Shown: piece after piece, positions 8,836-16,678 of the stretch
How the letters are laid out: each line of letters starts with the position of its first letter
Numbering within the stretch: position 1 is the first letter of the stretch
DNA from: Larkinella punicea
GTDB taxonomy: Bacteria; Bacteroidota; Bacteroidia; Cytophagales; Spirosomataceae
DNA length: 64,000 nucleotides
NCBI RefSeq assembly: GCF_003334855.1
Contig: NZ_QOWE01000017.1
Coordinates: 1-64,000, forward strand
Direction of reading: 5' to 3'
Position numbers and translations under genes: made by a program
The notes under the pieces: model-generated
The model's database searches: none
The model's input: only the letters and a program-made list of their open reading frames with translations
Told to the model about the DNA's origin: nothing

Positions 8836-9310
8836 AACGAGAGAAAAATTTAAGTAAGACGTGATATAAAAGGAATTGGAAGCTACATGACGGATAAATA
8901 GGCTTCACAAACGGAATAAGTTCTATTTCTGCGTCATATACTACTACAAATATAGAATTTATTTATAGGATGGTACATTGATTCTTTAACAGGAGAGGAG
9001 GTGGATTACCGGTTTATACCCAAAAGCTTCATCTGTCTGACTAAATTGCGCGACAGGGTGAAAATGAACTGCATTATTTAAAAAGGGGAATGCGGTTTAA
9101 GTTATCATACGGTATAACTATTCCGGTTGTACAAACGGATATTTTTGTTCGGTAATAGCGTTTTGTATTTTATTTATTGCTTTTACAAGCAATTTTAAAC
9201 AGGATTGCTAGAGGACAGAATGTAGGGGTAGAAAGTATGAATAAAGTGCATTTCGTAGACTGGTTCGGTTACGATCTGCTCAGGCAATGCATTCCTCTTA
9301 CTTCGGAAAT
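8836..9310. other. 475-base intergenic stretch, A/T-rich
   Basis: No gene is evident. It holds a candidate -7 element for the CotH gene and is richer in A/T than its surroundings in 8930-9200. Nothing else could be supported. Confidence 0.5.
8947..8954 (-). promoter_or_regulatory. -7 element for the CotH gene
   Basis: TATATTTG on the minus strand matches TAnnTTTG, predicting a leader of roughly 105 bases before the start at 8835. A -33 box is not clear. Confidence 0.4.
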
Positions 9311-10231
9311 CTAGTTGAATGTATGCCGGAATTCGAGCGGAGAGAGATTCGTTTTATTCTTGAACAGTTTGCTGAACGACTGCGGGTATTCAAAACCAAG
9401 CTGATACGCAATTTCGCTCACGGAGAGGGAGGTCGTCGTCAGGATTTCCTGCGCTTTTTCGATCAGTTTGTTGTGGATGTGTTGCTGGGTGCTTTGGCCC
9501 GTCAGGTTGCGCAGCAGGTCGCTTAAGTAGTTGGGCGAAATGGCGAGTTGTTCCGAAATGTAATGCACCGTCGGCAGACCCAGTTGCTGCACTTTCTCGC
9601 CGGAAAAATAATCCGCCAGCAGTGTTTCCAACTTGATCAGCAAATCATTGTTGGTAGCCTTGCGGGTGATGAACTGCCGGTTGTAGAACCGGTTTGAATA
9701 ATTGAGCAATAATTCAATGTGCGACACAATAACATCCTGACTGTAGGAGTCAATATTTGAACGATATTCCTGTTCGATATTCTTCATAATGGTGGTGGCC
9801 ATTGCTTCTTCTTTTTCGGAAAGATGCAGAGCTTCATTCGCGGCATACGAAAAAAAACCGTAATTCTGGATGGATTTTGCCAACTGGTAATTCCGGATGT
9901 AATCGGAATGGACAACCAGCCACCAACCCGAAAGCGCCAGCTCATCCGTGATATCCGTGGTAATGACTTGCCCCGGTGAAAAGAAAGTCATGATGCCTTC
10001 GTCGAAATCATAATAGTTCTGACCATACTTTAATTTCCCTTTGAATCCTTTTTTGATGCAGATCGAGTAAAAATTATAAATAAGGCTTCTCATGCTTTCA
10101 TCCGTATAGCAGGTTATTTCTTCGAAATTAATCACGCTCACCAGCGGATGTTCCGGTTTGGGTAACTCCAAAATCCGGTGTAATTCAGCGATTGAATGGA
10201 TAAAATAGGGAGAGCGGTCGTTCTTTTTCAT
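9311..10231 (-). CDS. AraC-family transcriptional regulator
   Basis: The 306-residue protein has an N-terminal sensing region (about 1-190, cupin-like in this family) and a C-terminal AraC-type double helix-turn-helix (about 205-303), seen in ISEQLAISPNYLSDLLRN and in the second helix-turn-helix LSVSEIAYQLGFEYPQSFSK. It binds DNA as a transcription factor. It lies 66 bases downstream of an aldo/keto reductase gene on the same strand, so it probably regulates that gene or shares its transcript. The inducer is not predictable. Confidence 0.88.
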   Translation of the reverse strand: MKKNDRSPYFIHSIAELHRILELPKPEHPLVSVINFEEITCYTDESMRSLIYNFYSICIKKGFKGKLKYGQNYYDFDEGIMTFFSPGQVITTDITDELALSGWWLVVHSDYIRNYQLAKSIQNYGFFSYAANEALHLSEKEEAMATTIMKNIEQEYRSNIDSYSQDVIVSHIELLLNYSNRFYNRQFITRKATNNDLLIKLETLLADYFSGEKVQQLGLPTVHYISEQLAISPNYLSDLLRNLTGQSTQQHIHNKLIEKAQEILTTTSLSVSEIAYQLGFEYPQSFSKLFKNKTNLSPLEFRHTFN

Positions 10232-10297
10232 GCCGGTTTCGGTTTTAAAAACCCGGAAAAGCCACCCCTGAAGATCGCTTTTCCGGTTTAGGAACGT

Positions 10298-11308
10298 TTA
10301 CAAACTAACCATCGCCATTCCGGTCGCATCATAGCGGTCGCCGGTCGAGGTGCCCAAGGGAACAATGGCTTCCAATCGATCCAGTTCATGGGTACTTAAC
10401 GTTAAGCTGGCCGAAGCAATGTTCTGCTCTACGTATTTCACGCGTTTGGTGCCCGGAATGGGTAAATAGCCTTTGGCAATTACCCAGGCAATGGCCAGTT
10501 GCGACGGCGTAATGTCTTTTTCAGCGGCCAGTTTCTTGATCTCGTTCACCAGCTCAATGTTTTTGTGAAACTGCTCCCCCTGAAAGCGGGGAATGCTCCG
10601 GCGGAAATCGTTGGCGGGAAAATCATCCGGTGTCTGAATGTCGCCGGACAGAAATCCGCGTCCTAACGGCGAATAGGCCACAAAACCGATGCCCAGTTCC
10701 TGAATCGTTGCCAGAATACCGTCTTCCTCCACACTGCGCTCAAACAGGGAATACTCGGTCTGGACCGCTGTCAGGGGATGAACGTTGTGCGCCTTCCGAA
10801 TGGTTTCCGAACCCACTTCCGACAACCCGATATACCCGATTTTCCCTTCCTTAACCAGCTCGGACATGGCCCCCACGGTTTCTTCAATTGGCGTGTTGGG
10901 GTCCAGGCGGTGGAGGTAATAGAGGTCGATGTAGTCGGTTCCCAGGTTTTTCAGCGAACGCTCGACGGCTTTTTTGACATAGTCCCGCTGGCCGTTGATC
11001 CGCCAGGTCAGTTGCTCGTTATCGTCGATCTCGTAGCCAAATTTGGTGGCAATCACATACTGATCCCGGTTTCCCCGGATGGCTTTGGCCACGAGTCGTT
11101 CGTTGGCGAGTGGGCCGTACAAGTCTGCCGTGTCCAGAAAATTACCGCCCAGTTCGAGCGAGCGGTGAATGGTGGCAATGGATTCGGCTTCGTCAACTTT
11201 TCCGTAAATATCCATGCCCGCAATCTGCGTCATGCCCATGCAACCCAGTCCAATGGCCGGAACGACCAATCCCTGGTTGCCTAATTTCGTTTTTTGAATA
11301 CTGCTCAT
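10298..11308 (-). CDS. aldo/keto reductase
   Basis: I start this at 11308 (MSSIQKTKLGNQGL), because family alignment begins there and the extra 32 upstream codons look unlike protein; that gives 336 residues. The (beta/alpha)8 NADPH-dependent reductase shows the catalytic set: D and Y in FLDTADLYGP, K in VIATKFGY and H in YYLHRLDPN, plus the cofactor-binding IPGTKRVKYVEQN near the C-terminus. It resembles the AKR group often annotated as oxidoreductases of unknown substrate that reduce aldehydes and ketones in the cytoplasm. An AraC regulator follows on the same strand. Confidence 0.9.
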   Translation of the reverse strand: MSSIQKTKLGNQGLVVPAIGLGCMGMTQIAGMDIYGKVDEAESIATIHRSLELGGNFLDTADLYGPLANERLVAKAIRGNRDQYVIATKFGYEIDDNEQLTWRINGQRDYVKKAVERSLKNLGTDYIDLYYLHRLDPNTPIEETVGAMSELVKEGKIGYIGLSEVGSETIRKAHNVHPLTAVQTEYSLFERSVEEDGILATIQELGIGFVAYSPLGRGFLSGDIQTPDDFPANDFRRSIPRFQGEQFHKNIELVNEIKKLAAEKDITPSQLAIAWVIAKGYLPIPGTKRVKYVEQNIASASLTLSTHELDRLEAIVPLGTSTGDRYDATGMAMVSL

Positions 11309-11461
11309 AAGTCCTCGTGTTTGATCGGAGTCAACTATTGACGCTGCAAAGGTGCGGCAGTTCCGATCCAAAAAAGTAACCAGATCTCTTGAAGTTGTAT
11401 CCAAAACGGGAAAACGGATCGAACGGATTTCTGTCCGTTTTTTCCGCCTGACGGATGTGCG

Positions 11462-13336
11462 TTACTGCCAGCTTGGTACGCCAATGGCCCCAAACCACGT
11501 TAGATAACCGGTGGCCAAGACATGGAGAATCGACAGCACGACCATGTGCCAGTAAACGGTTCTGCTCAGGCTGGCTTTCCGTTCCCGGATCAGCGTGATG
11601 ACGGACCAGACGGCCGCCAGGGCAAAAAGAATGGACAATACCAGCGCGGAAACCGATAGAAATCCCATCTTTCCCAGCCGTTCCATCGGATCCTGCCCGC
11701 CGATGATGCCCAGAACCGAGGTCACCACAAAAAGCAGACTCGTCAGAAAAGGCCACAGAATAACGTTGCGCGTCTCCTTACGGCCCTTGCTGGTCCTCCA
11801 GTATCGGATCAACCAGACGCTGCCGAAAATTACCGAACCCAGCAGATACAGGATCCAGAGGATACTGAGCAGGTATTGACCGTATGCCAGAACCGGTGAA
11901 ATCCGCATCAGCGCCAGGCTGCCCACGTGAACGACTTCCCCCGCCAGCGGGTCCTGTACCTGCACCACACTGATTTTTCCGGTTTCGGGCGAGGCATACT
12001 GCCGGTCGGTCACGGCGACGTGGGTTTCTAAACCGCCCCCGAACAGGTTTCGGCTAAAAAGAAAATTTCCGTTCCGCCAAAGGCGCTTTACATCCACAAT
12101 CCGCTGTTGAAAATACATCTTTTGCACCCGCGGATTGATCGGAACATAATAGCCGGAAATCGCATCATCGAGCTTTTGTTCCACCGGTTTTTTGCGGGTC
12201 GAATCGGTCTGAAAAGGGGCGGTCTGAAAACTTCGAATCAGGTTCCCAATCTGGGAAAGGGCATTTCCGTTCGCGGCATTGATCATAATGGCATAGCCCA
12301 CCCGGTGCGTCGGGAGATACGCAAAATCCGTTAGTCCGCCGTTCACCCCGCCGGAGTGGGAGCGGTACACAAACTGCTTATACGGGGTCGAATAGTTGGC
12401 CAAACCGTAGCCATAGTCCAGACCCTCCCGCGCGCCGGTGGTGGTAGAGGGGGTTTCCATGCGTTTCAGGGAGGCTTCGCGCACGAGTTGCCGACCATCA
12501 ACCCGACCCCGGTTGACAAAAAAACGGAGCATCCGGGCCATATCTGTCGGTGACGCATTAATGGCCCCCGAGGGACGAACGCTGATGTTCCAATACGGCT
12601 GGGGATCGTTATTCACATAGAGGGTGGCCCCCCGTTGCTGGTAAAGTGACGACGCAAAATACGTCGCCGTTGTCATGCCCAGTGGTTGAAAAAAATGAGT
12701 CTGAATGTAGTCTTCAAAACGCTGACCCGTCAGCTTTTCGATGATGTAGGCGGCCACCGGCGGACCCGAATTGCTGTAGGCCATCCGGGTGCCTGGCATC
12801 CAGCGGGATGTCCGGGTGCCGGGCAGAAAATCGAGTCCCTGTTTCAGCGTAAGGGTTGGATCGTTGAGGGCGTAATCTGCCATATGCATATCGTCCCAGC
12901 CCGTGGTGTGTTCCAGCAGATGCTCCACCAGAATCGGAGCGGTTTTTTCCCAGGGGTTAACGTAAGCGATTTCGGGAGCTAAATCCCGGACCTTGTCTTT
13001 CAGACTCACCCGGCCTTCTTCCTGAAGCTTCAGAACGGCCAGCGAAACGAACATTTTCGACACCGAACCAATGCGGAACAGCGTCGTAGCGGTAGCCTTC
13101 GTATTTTTCTCCAGATTGGCTTTTCCCAACCCCGCCACCCAAACCGTACTGTCTCCGTTCACCAAAGCCACCCCGACCGCCGGGGTTCCGGTTTCTTTCA
13201 GCACGTTTTCAATCGCCCGTTGAAGTTCCGGAATCGTTTTGGGGGACTTCGGTTTTTCCTGGCTCCTTCCGGTCAGGTGAACGAAAAGGAAGCAAAAAAG
13301 GAAAACCGTGTAACGAATTTGTTGGGGGAAGGTCAT
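11462..13336 (-). CDS. serine hydrolase (class C beta-lactamase-like) with C-terminal membrane domain
   Basis: The 624-residue protein has a signal peptide (about 1-25) and a beta-lactamase/DD-peptidase fold domain with the nucleophile motif SVSK (S91, K94), YSN in RMAYSNSGP, and HSGG in place of the KTG triad, as is common in the esterase/AmpH-like members. After a linker there are about four or five hydrophobic segments in the last 150 residues (for example LLSILWILYLLGSVIFGSVW). The catalytic domain should face the periplasm with a membrane anchor behind it. Reaction probably D-amino-acid peptide or ester hydrolysis; resistance to beta-lactams should not be assumed. Confidence 0.85.
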   Translation of the reverse strand: MTFPQQIRYTVFLFCFLFVHLTGRSQEKPKSPKTIPELQRAIENVLKETGTPAVGVALVNGDSTVWVAGLGKANLEKNTKATATTLFRIGSVSKMFVSLAVLKLQEEGRVSLKDKVRDLAPEIAYVNPWEKTAPILVEHLLEHTTGWDDMHMADYALNDPTLTLKQGLDFLPGTRTSRWMPGTRMAYSNSGPPVAAYIIEKLTGQRFEDYIQTHFFQPLGMTTATYFASSLYQQRGATLYVNNDPQPYWNISVRPSGAINASPTDMARMLRFFVNRGRVDGRQLVREASLKRMETPSTTTGAREGLDYGYGLANYSTPYKQFVYRSHSGGVNGGLTDFAYLPTHRVGYAIMINAANGNALSQIGNLIRSFQTAPFQTDSTRKKPVEQKLDDAISGYYVPINPRVQKMYFQQRIVDVKRLWRNGNFLFSRNLFGGGLETHVAVTDRQYASPETGKISVVQVQDPLAGEVVHVGSLALMRISPVLAYGQYLLSILWILYLLGSVIFGSVWLIRYWRTSKGRKETRNVILWPFLTSLLFVVTSVLGIIGGQDPMERLGKMGFLSVSALVLSILFALAAVWSVITLIRERKASLSRTVYWHMVVLSILHVLATGYLTWFGAIGVPSWQ

Positions 13337-13444
13337 GCCGGAGGTCTTTCTACGTGGGCTAACGCTGTCAATTGCGTATATTCAGTAGAAAGTCGCTTTG
13401 CATCCGGCAATACTCTACCAGAACAAAATCGTTCGCCAGGTAAC

Positions 13445-14377
13445 TTACTGAACCGCCGTGAACGTCATCTTCGGCAGCTTCATCGCGTTGTTGATCAGTT
13501 TGATTTCCAGCTTCAGAATTTCCTCCTCGGCTTTGGCGTCAATTTTCTCGGGATCATCGCCCGGTTTGTGGTAATCCGGATGACCGCCGGTGTGGAAAAA
13601 CAGCACGGGAATTTTTTTGGCGTAAAAAGCCGCATTATCGGAACCGCCGTTGCCGGCCCGGTCGGTGAAGAATTTTACCCCGGCCGTCACATCTTTGAAA
13701 ACCGTCGGCCAGGCGTCGGCGGTTCCGTAGCCTCCGATGCCAATACCGCGTTCCGGGTTATACCGACCAATCATATCCATGCACACCATGAAATTCATCC
13801 GGTCCAGCGGCAGGGTGGGGTGGTTCAGGAAATGCCGGGAACCCAGCAAACCCAGTTCTTCCGCGCCGAACGCCATGAACAGAAAATTGTACGGTTCTTT
13901 CACTGAATTTTTTGTGTAATACTGCGCCAGTTCCAGCAAACCGGCCACACCGGATGCATTGTCGTCGGCCCCGTTGTGAATCTGTCCCCGCGGGTTGGCG
14001 TCCAGCGAGCTGCCCTGATCGCCCAGGCCCAGGTGGTCATAATGCGCGCCGATCACGATGGTATGCTCCGCGCCGTTGTCCAGAAATCCGATCACATTGG
14101 CGGCTTTGCGGAGGCTGTCGGGCACCACCACGCGCCGGACTTTGGCCATAAAGGGTTGGTAAAAACCGTCTTCGCCCAGCGGTTTTAGACCGTATTTTCG
14201 GAAGTGCCGGGCGATGTAGGCCGCAGCTTTGGCATTTTCGCGGCTGCCCGTTCCACGGCCTTTCATTTGGTCGGAAGCCAGTTTTTCGATGTGCCGGGTG
14301 ATGCGACTGGCCGATGGCTCCTGCGCAAAAAGCGGAGTGGATAGCAGAAGAAATAAAGCAAAAAATCGGTAGTTCAT
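13445..14377 (-). CDS. M28-family zinc aminopeptidase, exported
   Basis: The start at 14377 (MNYRFFALFLLLST) gives a proper signal peptide and 310 residues; the frame upstream is not protein-like. The M28 metal ligands are visible: H in IGAHYDHLG, D in NGADDNASG, E-E in FGAEELGLLG, D in MDMIGR and H in HPDYHKPGDD. It is predicted to remove N-terminal residues from peptides in the periplasm or outside the cell with two zinc ions. A candidate -7 element lies only a few bases upstream, so the leader is very short. Confidence 0.9.
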   Translation of the reverse strand: MNYRFFALFLLLSTPLFAQEPSASRITRHIEKLASDQMKGRGTGSRENAKAAAYIARHFRKYGLKPLGEDGFYQPFMAKVRRVVVPDSLRKAANVIGFLDNGAEHTIVIGAHYDHLGLGDQGSSLDANPRGQIHNGADDNASGVAGLLELAQYYTKNSVKEPYNFLFMAFGAEELGLLGSRHFLNHPTLPLDRMNFMVCMDMIGRYNPERGIGIGGYGTADAWPTVFKDVTAGVKFFTDRAGNGGSDNAAFYAKKIPVLFFHTGGHPDYHKPGDDPEKIDAKAEEEILKLEIKLINNAMKLPKMTFTAVQ

Positions 14378-14382
14378 GCCCG

Positions 14383-14390
14383 CAAAAGTA
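14383..14390 (-). promoter_or_regulatory. -7 element for the M28 peptidase gene
   Basis: TACTTTTG on the minus strand fits TAnnTTTG, but it ends 5 bases before the chosen start codon, implying an almost leaderless mRNA. Confidence 0.35.
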
Positions 14391-14483
14391 GCGGATTTTG
14401 CCGATTTTAAAGCACAGAGCCTCATTGCAATGTTTTCAGATTAAAAACATTTTCGGACGCAGAAGCTACGTCTGATCAGGGAC

Positions 14484-14903
14484 TTAGCGGTATTTTTTTT
14501 CGATGGCATTCACCAGTTTACGAACCGCAGCTCTTTTGGCGTTAAACCCGTTGGTGCCGTTGGGGCTGGCCTTGTAGGTGTCCGTTTCCCAGAGCAATAC
14601 ATCGGATTTATCGTAAAACCGGGCGCTACAAGCCATCGAAGTGCCTCCCCAGGACGTAACCCGAATTCCTCTGCTGGCTTCAAGATTTAACTTGATGATG
14701 AAATCAGCCGAGGATTTGTTGGACAACACTTTCCAATGGCCCCATTCCTGAAGCTGATCGACAAAGGCTTTCAGCGTTTCCTGGCTGTTTTCGTTTTTCG
14801 ACAACGATTCGACGTAAACGCTATTTCCCTTTTTGAACGGTTCGCCGGACTGAGCCAGAGCCATTGAGGAAGCGAAGAGCAGACAACTAATCCAGATTTT
14901 CAT
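14484..14903 (-). CDS. small exported protein of unknown function
   Basis: I place the start at 14903 (MKIWISCLLFASSMALAQ), which gives a signal peptide and a 139-residue product; the longer frame upstream overlaps the next gene and looks random. The mature part (phrases such as FVDQLQEWGHWKVLSNKSSADFIIKLNLE) has alternating strands and helices and no recognised domain. It follows the beta-barrel-like gene by 52 bases on the same strand, so the two and the lipoprotein before them may form one envelope operon. Confidence 0.75.
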   Translation of the reverse strand: MKIWISCLLFASSMALAQSGEPFKKGNSVYVESLSKNENSQETLKAFVDQLQEWGHWKVLSNKSSADFIIKLNLEASRGIRVTSWGGTSMACSARFYDKSDVLLWETDTYKASPNGTNGFNAKRAAVRKLVNAIEKKYR

Positions 14904-14955
14904 ATTCAAAGCGTTGAGTTTACAAGACGAAAAAAAAGGTGGCTGATTTTGTCGG

Positions 14956-15456
14956 TTAATTCCCGAATTTGAAAGCCGCCCCGAGTTCAAAACTCGATCC
15001 GGCTGAATTGACGAGTCCCAGATTGAGTTGCGCATACGGACCGATCCGTTCGTTGACCAGATACCGGGCACCGAGTTGGGCACCGGCAAAAACGCTTCCG
15101 GAGGCCGTCCGCCCATCCCGCGACGCAAAGGGCTTGCCAATGTGAATACCCAGGAAAGGATCGAATTTATTGCCCGTCACCGAAAAAGCTTTGGCCAGGT
15201 GGTAGTTGCCCAGCACGCCAAGCGAATAGGCACTGTAGCCCTTGCTTGACTGATAAACCACTTTGCCGGCGACGCCAATCTCATCCGTAACCCCATATTC
15301 AACGGCTATTGTTACCGGTGTTGCATTGCTTTCCAGCAGCAAACCGGCGGTGCCAACAATCCGGCCCTGTTCAAAGGCTTTTTGGGCCTGCACACGATCG
15401 CTACTCAGCAGCATCAGGAAGGCCGCACTAAGGATAAAAGCGAGTTTCTTGCACAT
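14956..15456 (-). CDS. outer-membrane beta-barrel-like protein
   Basis: The start at 15456 (MCKKLAFILSAAFLMLL) yields a signal peptide and 166 residues. The mature chain alternates polar and hydrophobic residues in short strands with Gly turns and ends in FELGAAFKFGN, the aromatic-rich last-strand pattern of small outer-membrane barrels. No family name can be given. It lies 33 bases after the lipoprotein gene and precedes the small exported protein, all on the minus strand. Confidence 0.72.
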   Translation of the reverse strand: MCKKLAFILSAAFLMLLSSDRVQAQKAFEQGRIVGTAGLLLESNATPVTIAVEYGVTDEIGVAGKVVYQSSKGYSAYSLGVLGNYHLAKAFSVTGNKFDPFLGIHIGKPFASRDGRTASGSVFAGAQLGARYLVNERIGPYAQLNLGLVNSAGSSFELGAAFKFGN

Positions 15457-15489
15457 AATCAGGTCATTAAATGGGTGGAACAAGTGGAA

Positions 15490-15942
15490 TTATTTCTCGG
15501 CGGTGAACTTGAGTTCGGAGGTTTTCTTCGTGGTTGGGTCGGTTTCGGAGATCGCCAGATTCATTTTTTGGCCGTCGGAACTGGCAATGGACTGGTTACC
15601 TGCGGTGAGGTCATAGCCTGACCCGTTTTGCTGCACGGTGATGTTTTTTAGCTCGATGGACTGATCGTCGCTTCCCGTTATTTTCAGGGTCAGTCGGAGG
15701 GTCACCTGATCATTGGTGGTTTGGGGCGTCAGGCTGGCGATTCCGGAAATGGTCTGGCCGTTCTGGGTATACGGCAGCGTCGGCAGATTGATGCGGTCGT
15801 CACCCGACACGTAATAGAAGGAAGTGAGCGTATACGTACCCGCCACGGCTTCCGCCGGTTTAGCGGGCGCGACTTCGTCATTGTCTTTTTTGCAGGCCGT
15901 AAAAGTCAGCGTTACCAGGAGGAACAGAAGCAGCGTTTTCAT
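15490..15942 (-). CDS. small lipoprotein of unknown function
   Basis: The start at 15942 (MKTLLLFLLVTLTFTACKKD) gives a lipoprotein signal with lipobox FTAC and 150 residues. The mature chain begins with an acidic linker and then a beta-rich domain (AGTYTLTSFYYVSGDD, TLRLTLKITGSD) that recalls lipocalin-like lipoproteins of Bacteroidota. The Lys-Lys-Asp after the Cys is typical of such lipoproteins; sorting to the surface is not shown. It is first in a presumed three-gene unit. Confidence 0.8.
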   Translation of the reverse strand: MKTLLLFLLVTLTFTACKKDNDEVAPAKPAEAVAGTYTLTSFYYVSGDDRINLPTLPYTQNGQTISGIASLTPQTTNDQVTLRLTLKITGSDDQSIELKNITVQQNGSGYDLTAGNQSIASSDGQKMNLAISETDPTTKKTSELKFTAEK

Positions 15943-15984
15943 AATCGTGCGTTGTTTTGGGGTGATTACCGTCAATCACCGGGG

Positions 15985-15992
15985 CAAAACTA
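15985..15992 (-). promoter_or_regulatory. -7 element for the lipoprotein operon
   Basis: TAGTTTTG on the minus strand fits TAnnTTTG, about 42 bases before the lipoprotein start at 15942. Confidence 0.42.
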
Positions 15993-16042
15993 TCGGCTCT
16001 TTCCTGGGCCGACAATACCGCATTTGCATGATTTTTTACACT

Positions 16043-16678
16043 TTATTTCCGTCCCAGATACTTGTTGACCGCTTCGATTTTGGAGTGGACCTGGAGTTTT
16101 TCGTAGATGTTGAAGATGTGTTTCCGGACGGTGGTGGGGCTGACAAACAACTCGGCGGCCACTTCCTTGTGGCTGTGACCTTTAGACAGCCGATCCAGAA
16201 TTTCCCGCTCGCGGGGCGTCAGAATGTCCAGTTCGTTGGGAGCCGTTGGGCTGATGTGGAACGAACTGGCAATTTTACGGGCAATGGTACTACTCATGGG
16301 GGAACCGCCTTCGTGCAGTTCGGTGATGGCTTCCAGGAGTTTGTGGGGCGGGCTGCGCTTGAGAATGTAGGCATTCGCCCCCGCTTTGAGGGCTTCAAAA
16401 ACCGTCTCGTCTTCGTCGTACATCGTACACATCATGAACTGGGTGGCCGGGCAGAGCTGTTTCAGATGCCGTACACAGTCGATGCCGTTCATGCCCGGCA
16501 GGTCGATATCCATCAGCACCACATCGACACACTGCCCTGGCAAATGATCCAGTGCCGCTTCGGCGGTTTCGAACGTCGCCTGACAGGCGAAACCGTCGGC
16601 ACCATCGACCAGAATGGCCAGCGACTGCCGGATCAGTTCCTTGTCTTCCACAATGGCGACGGTGATGGGGGTGTTCAT
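16043..16678 (-). CDS. NarL/LuxR-type response regulator
   Basis: I choose the start at 16678 (MNTPITVAIVEDKELI), whose ATG overlaps the kinase stop codon as ATGA, a coupling arrangement; the product has 211 residues. The receiver keeps ED at the start of the acidic pocket, the phospho-Asp in VVLMDIDLPGMNG and a Lys in ILKRSPP. The C-terminal LuxR helix-turn-helix runs from LTPREREILDRLSKG to VRKHIFNIYEKLQVHSK. It is the DNA-binding output of the histidine kinase encoded immediately upstream. Targets unknown. Confidence 0.93.
   Translation of the reverse strand: MNTPITVAIVEDKELIRQSLAILVDGADGFACQATFETAEAALDHLPGQCVDVVLMDIDLPGMNGIDCVRHLKQLCPATQFMMCTMYDEDETVFEALKAGANAYILKRSPPHKLLEAITELHEGGSPMSSTIARKIASSFHISPTAPNELDILTPREREILDRLSKGHSHKEVAAELFVSPTTVRKHIFNIYEKLQVHSKIEAVNKYLGRK

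Noticed and set aside
11462-13336. Calling the serine hydrolase a beta-lactamase resistance gene
   Set aside because: The KTG box is replaced by HSGG and a membrane domain is fused; an esterase or peptidase role is more likely.
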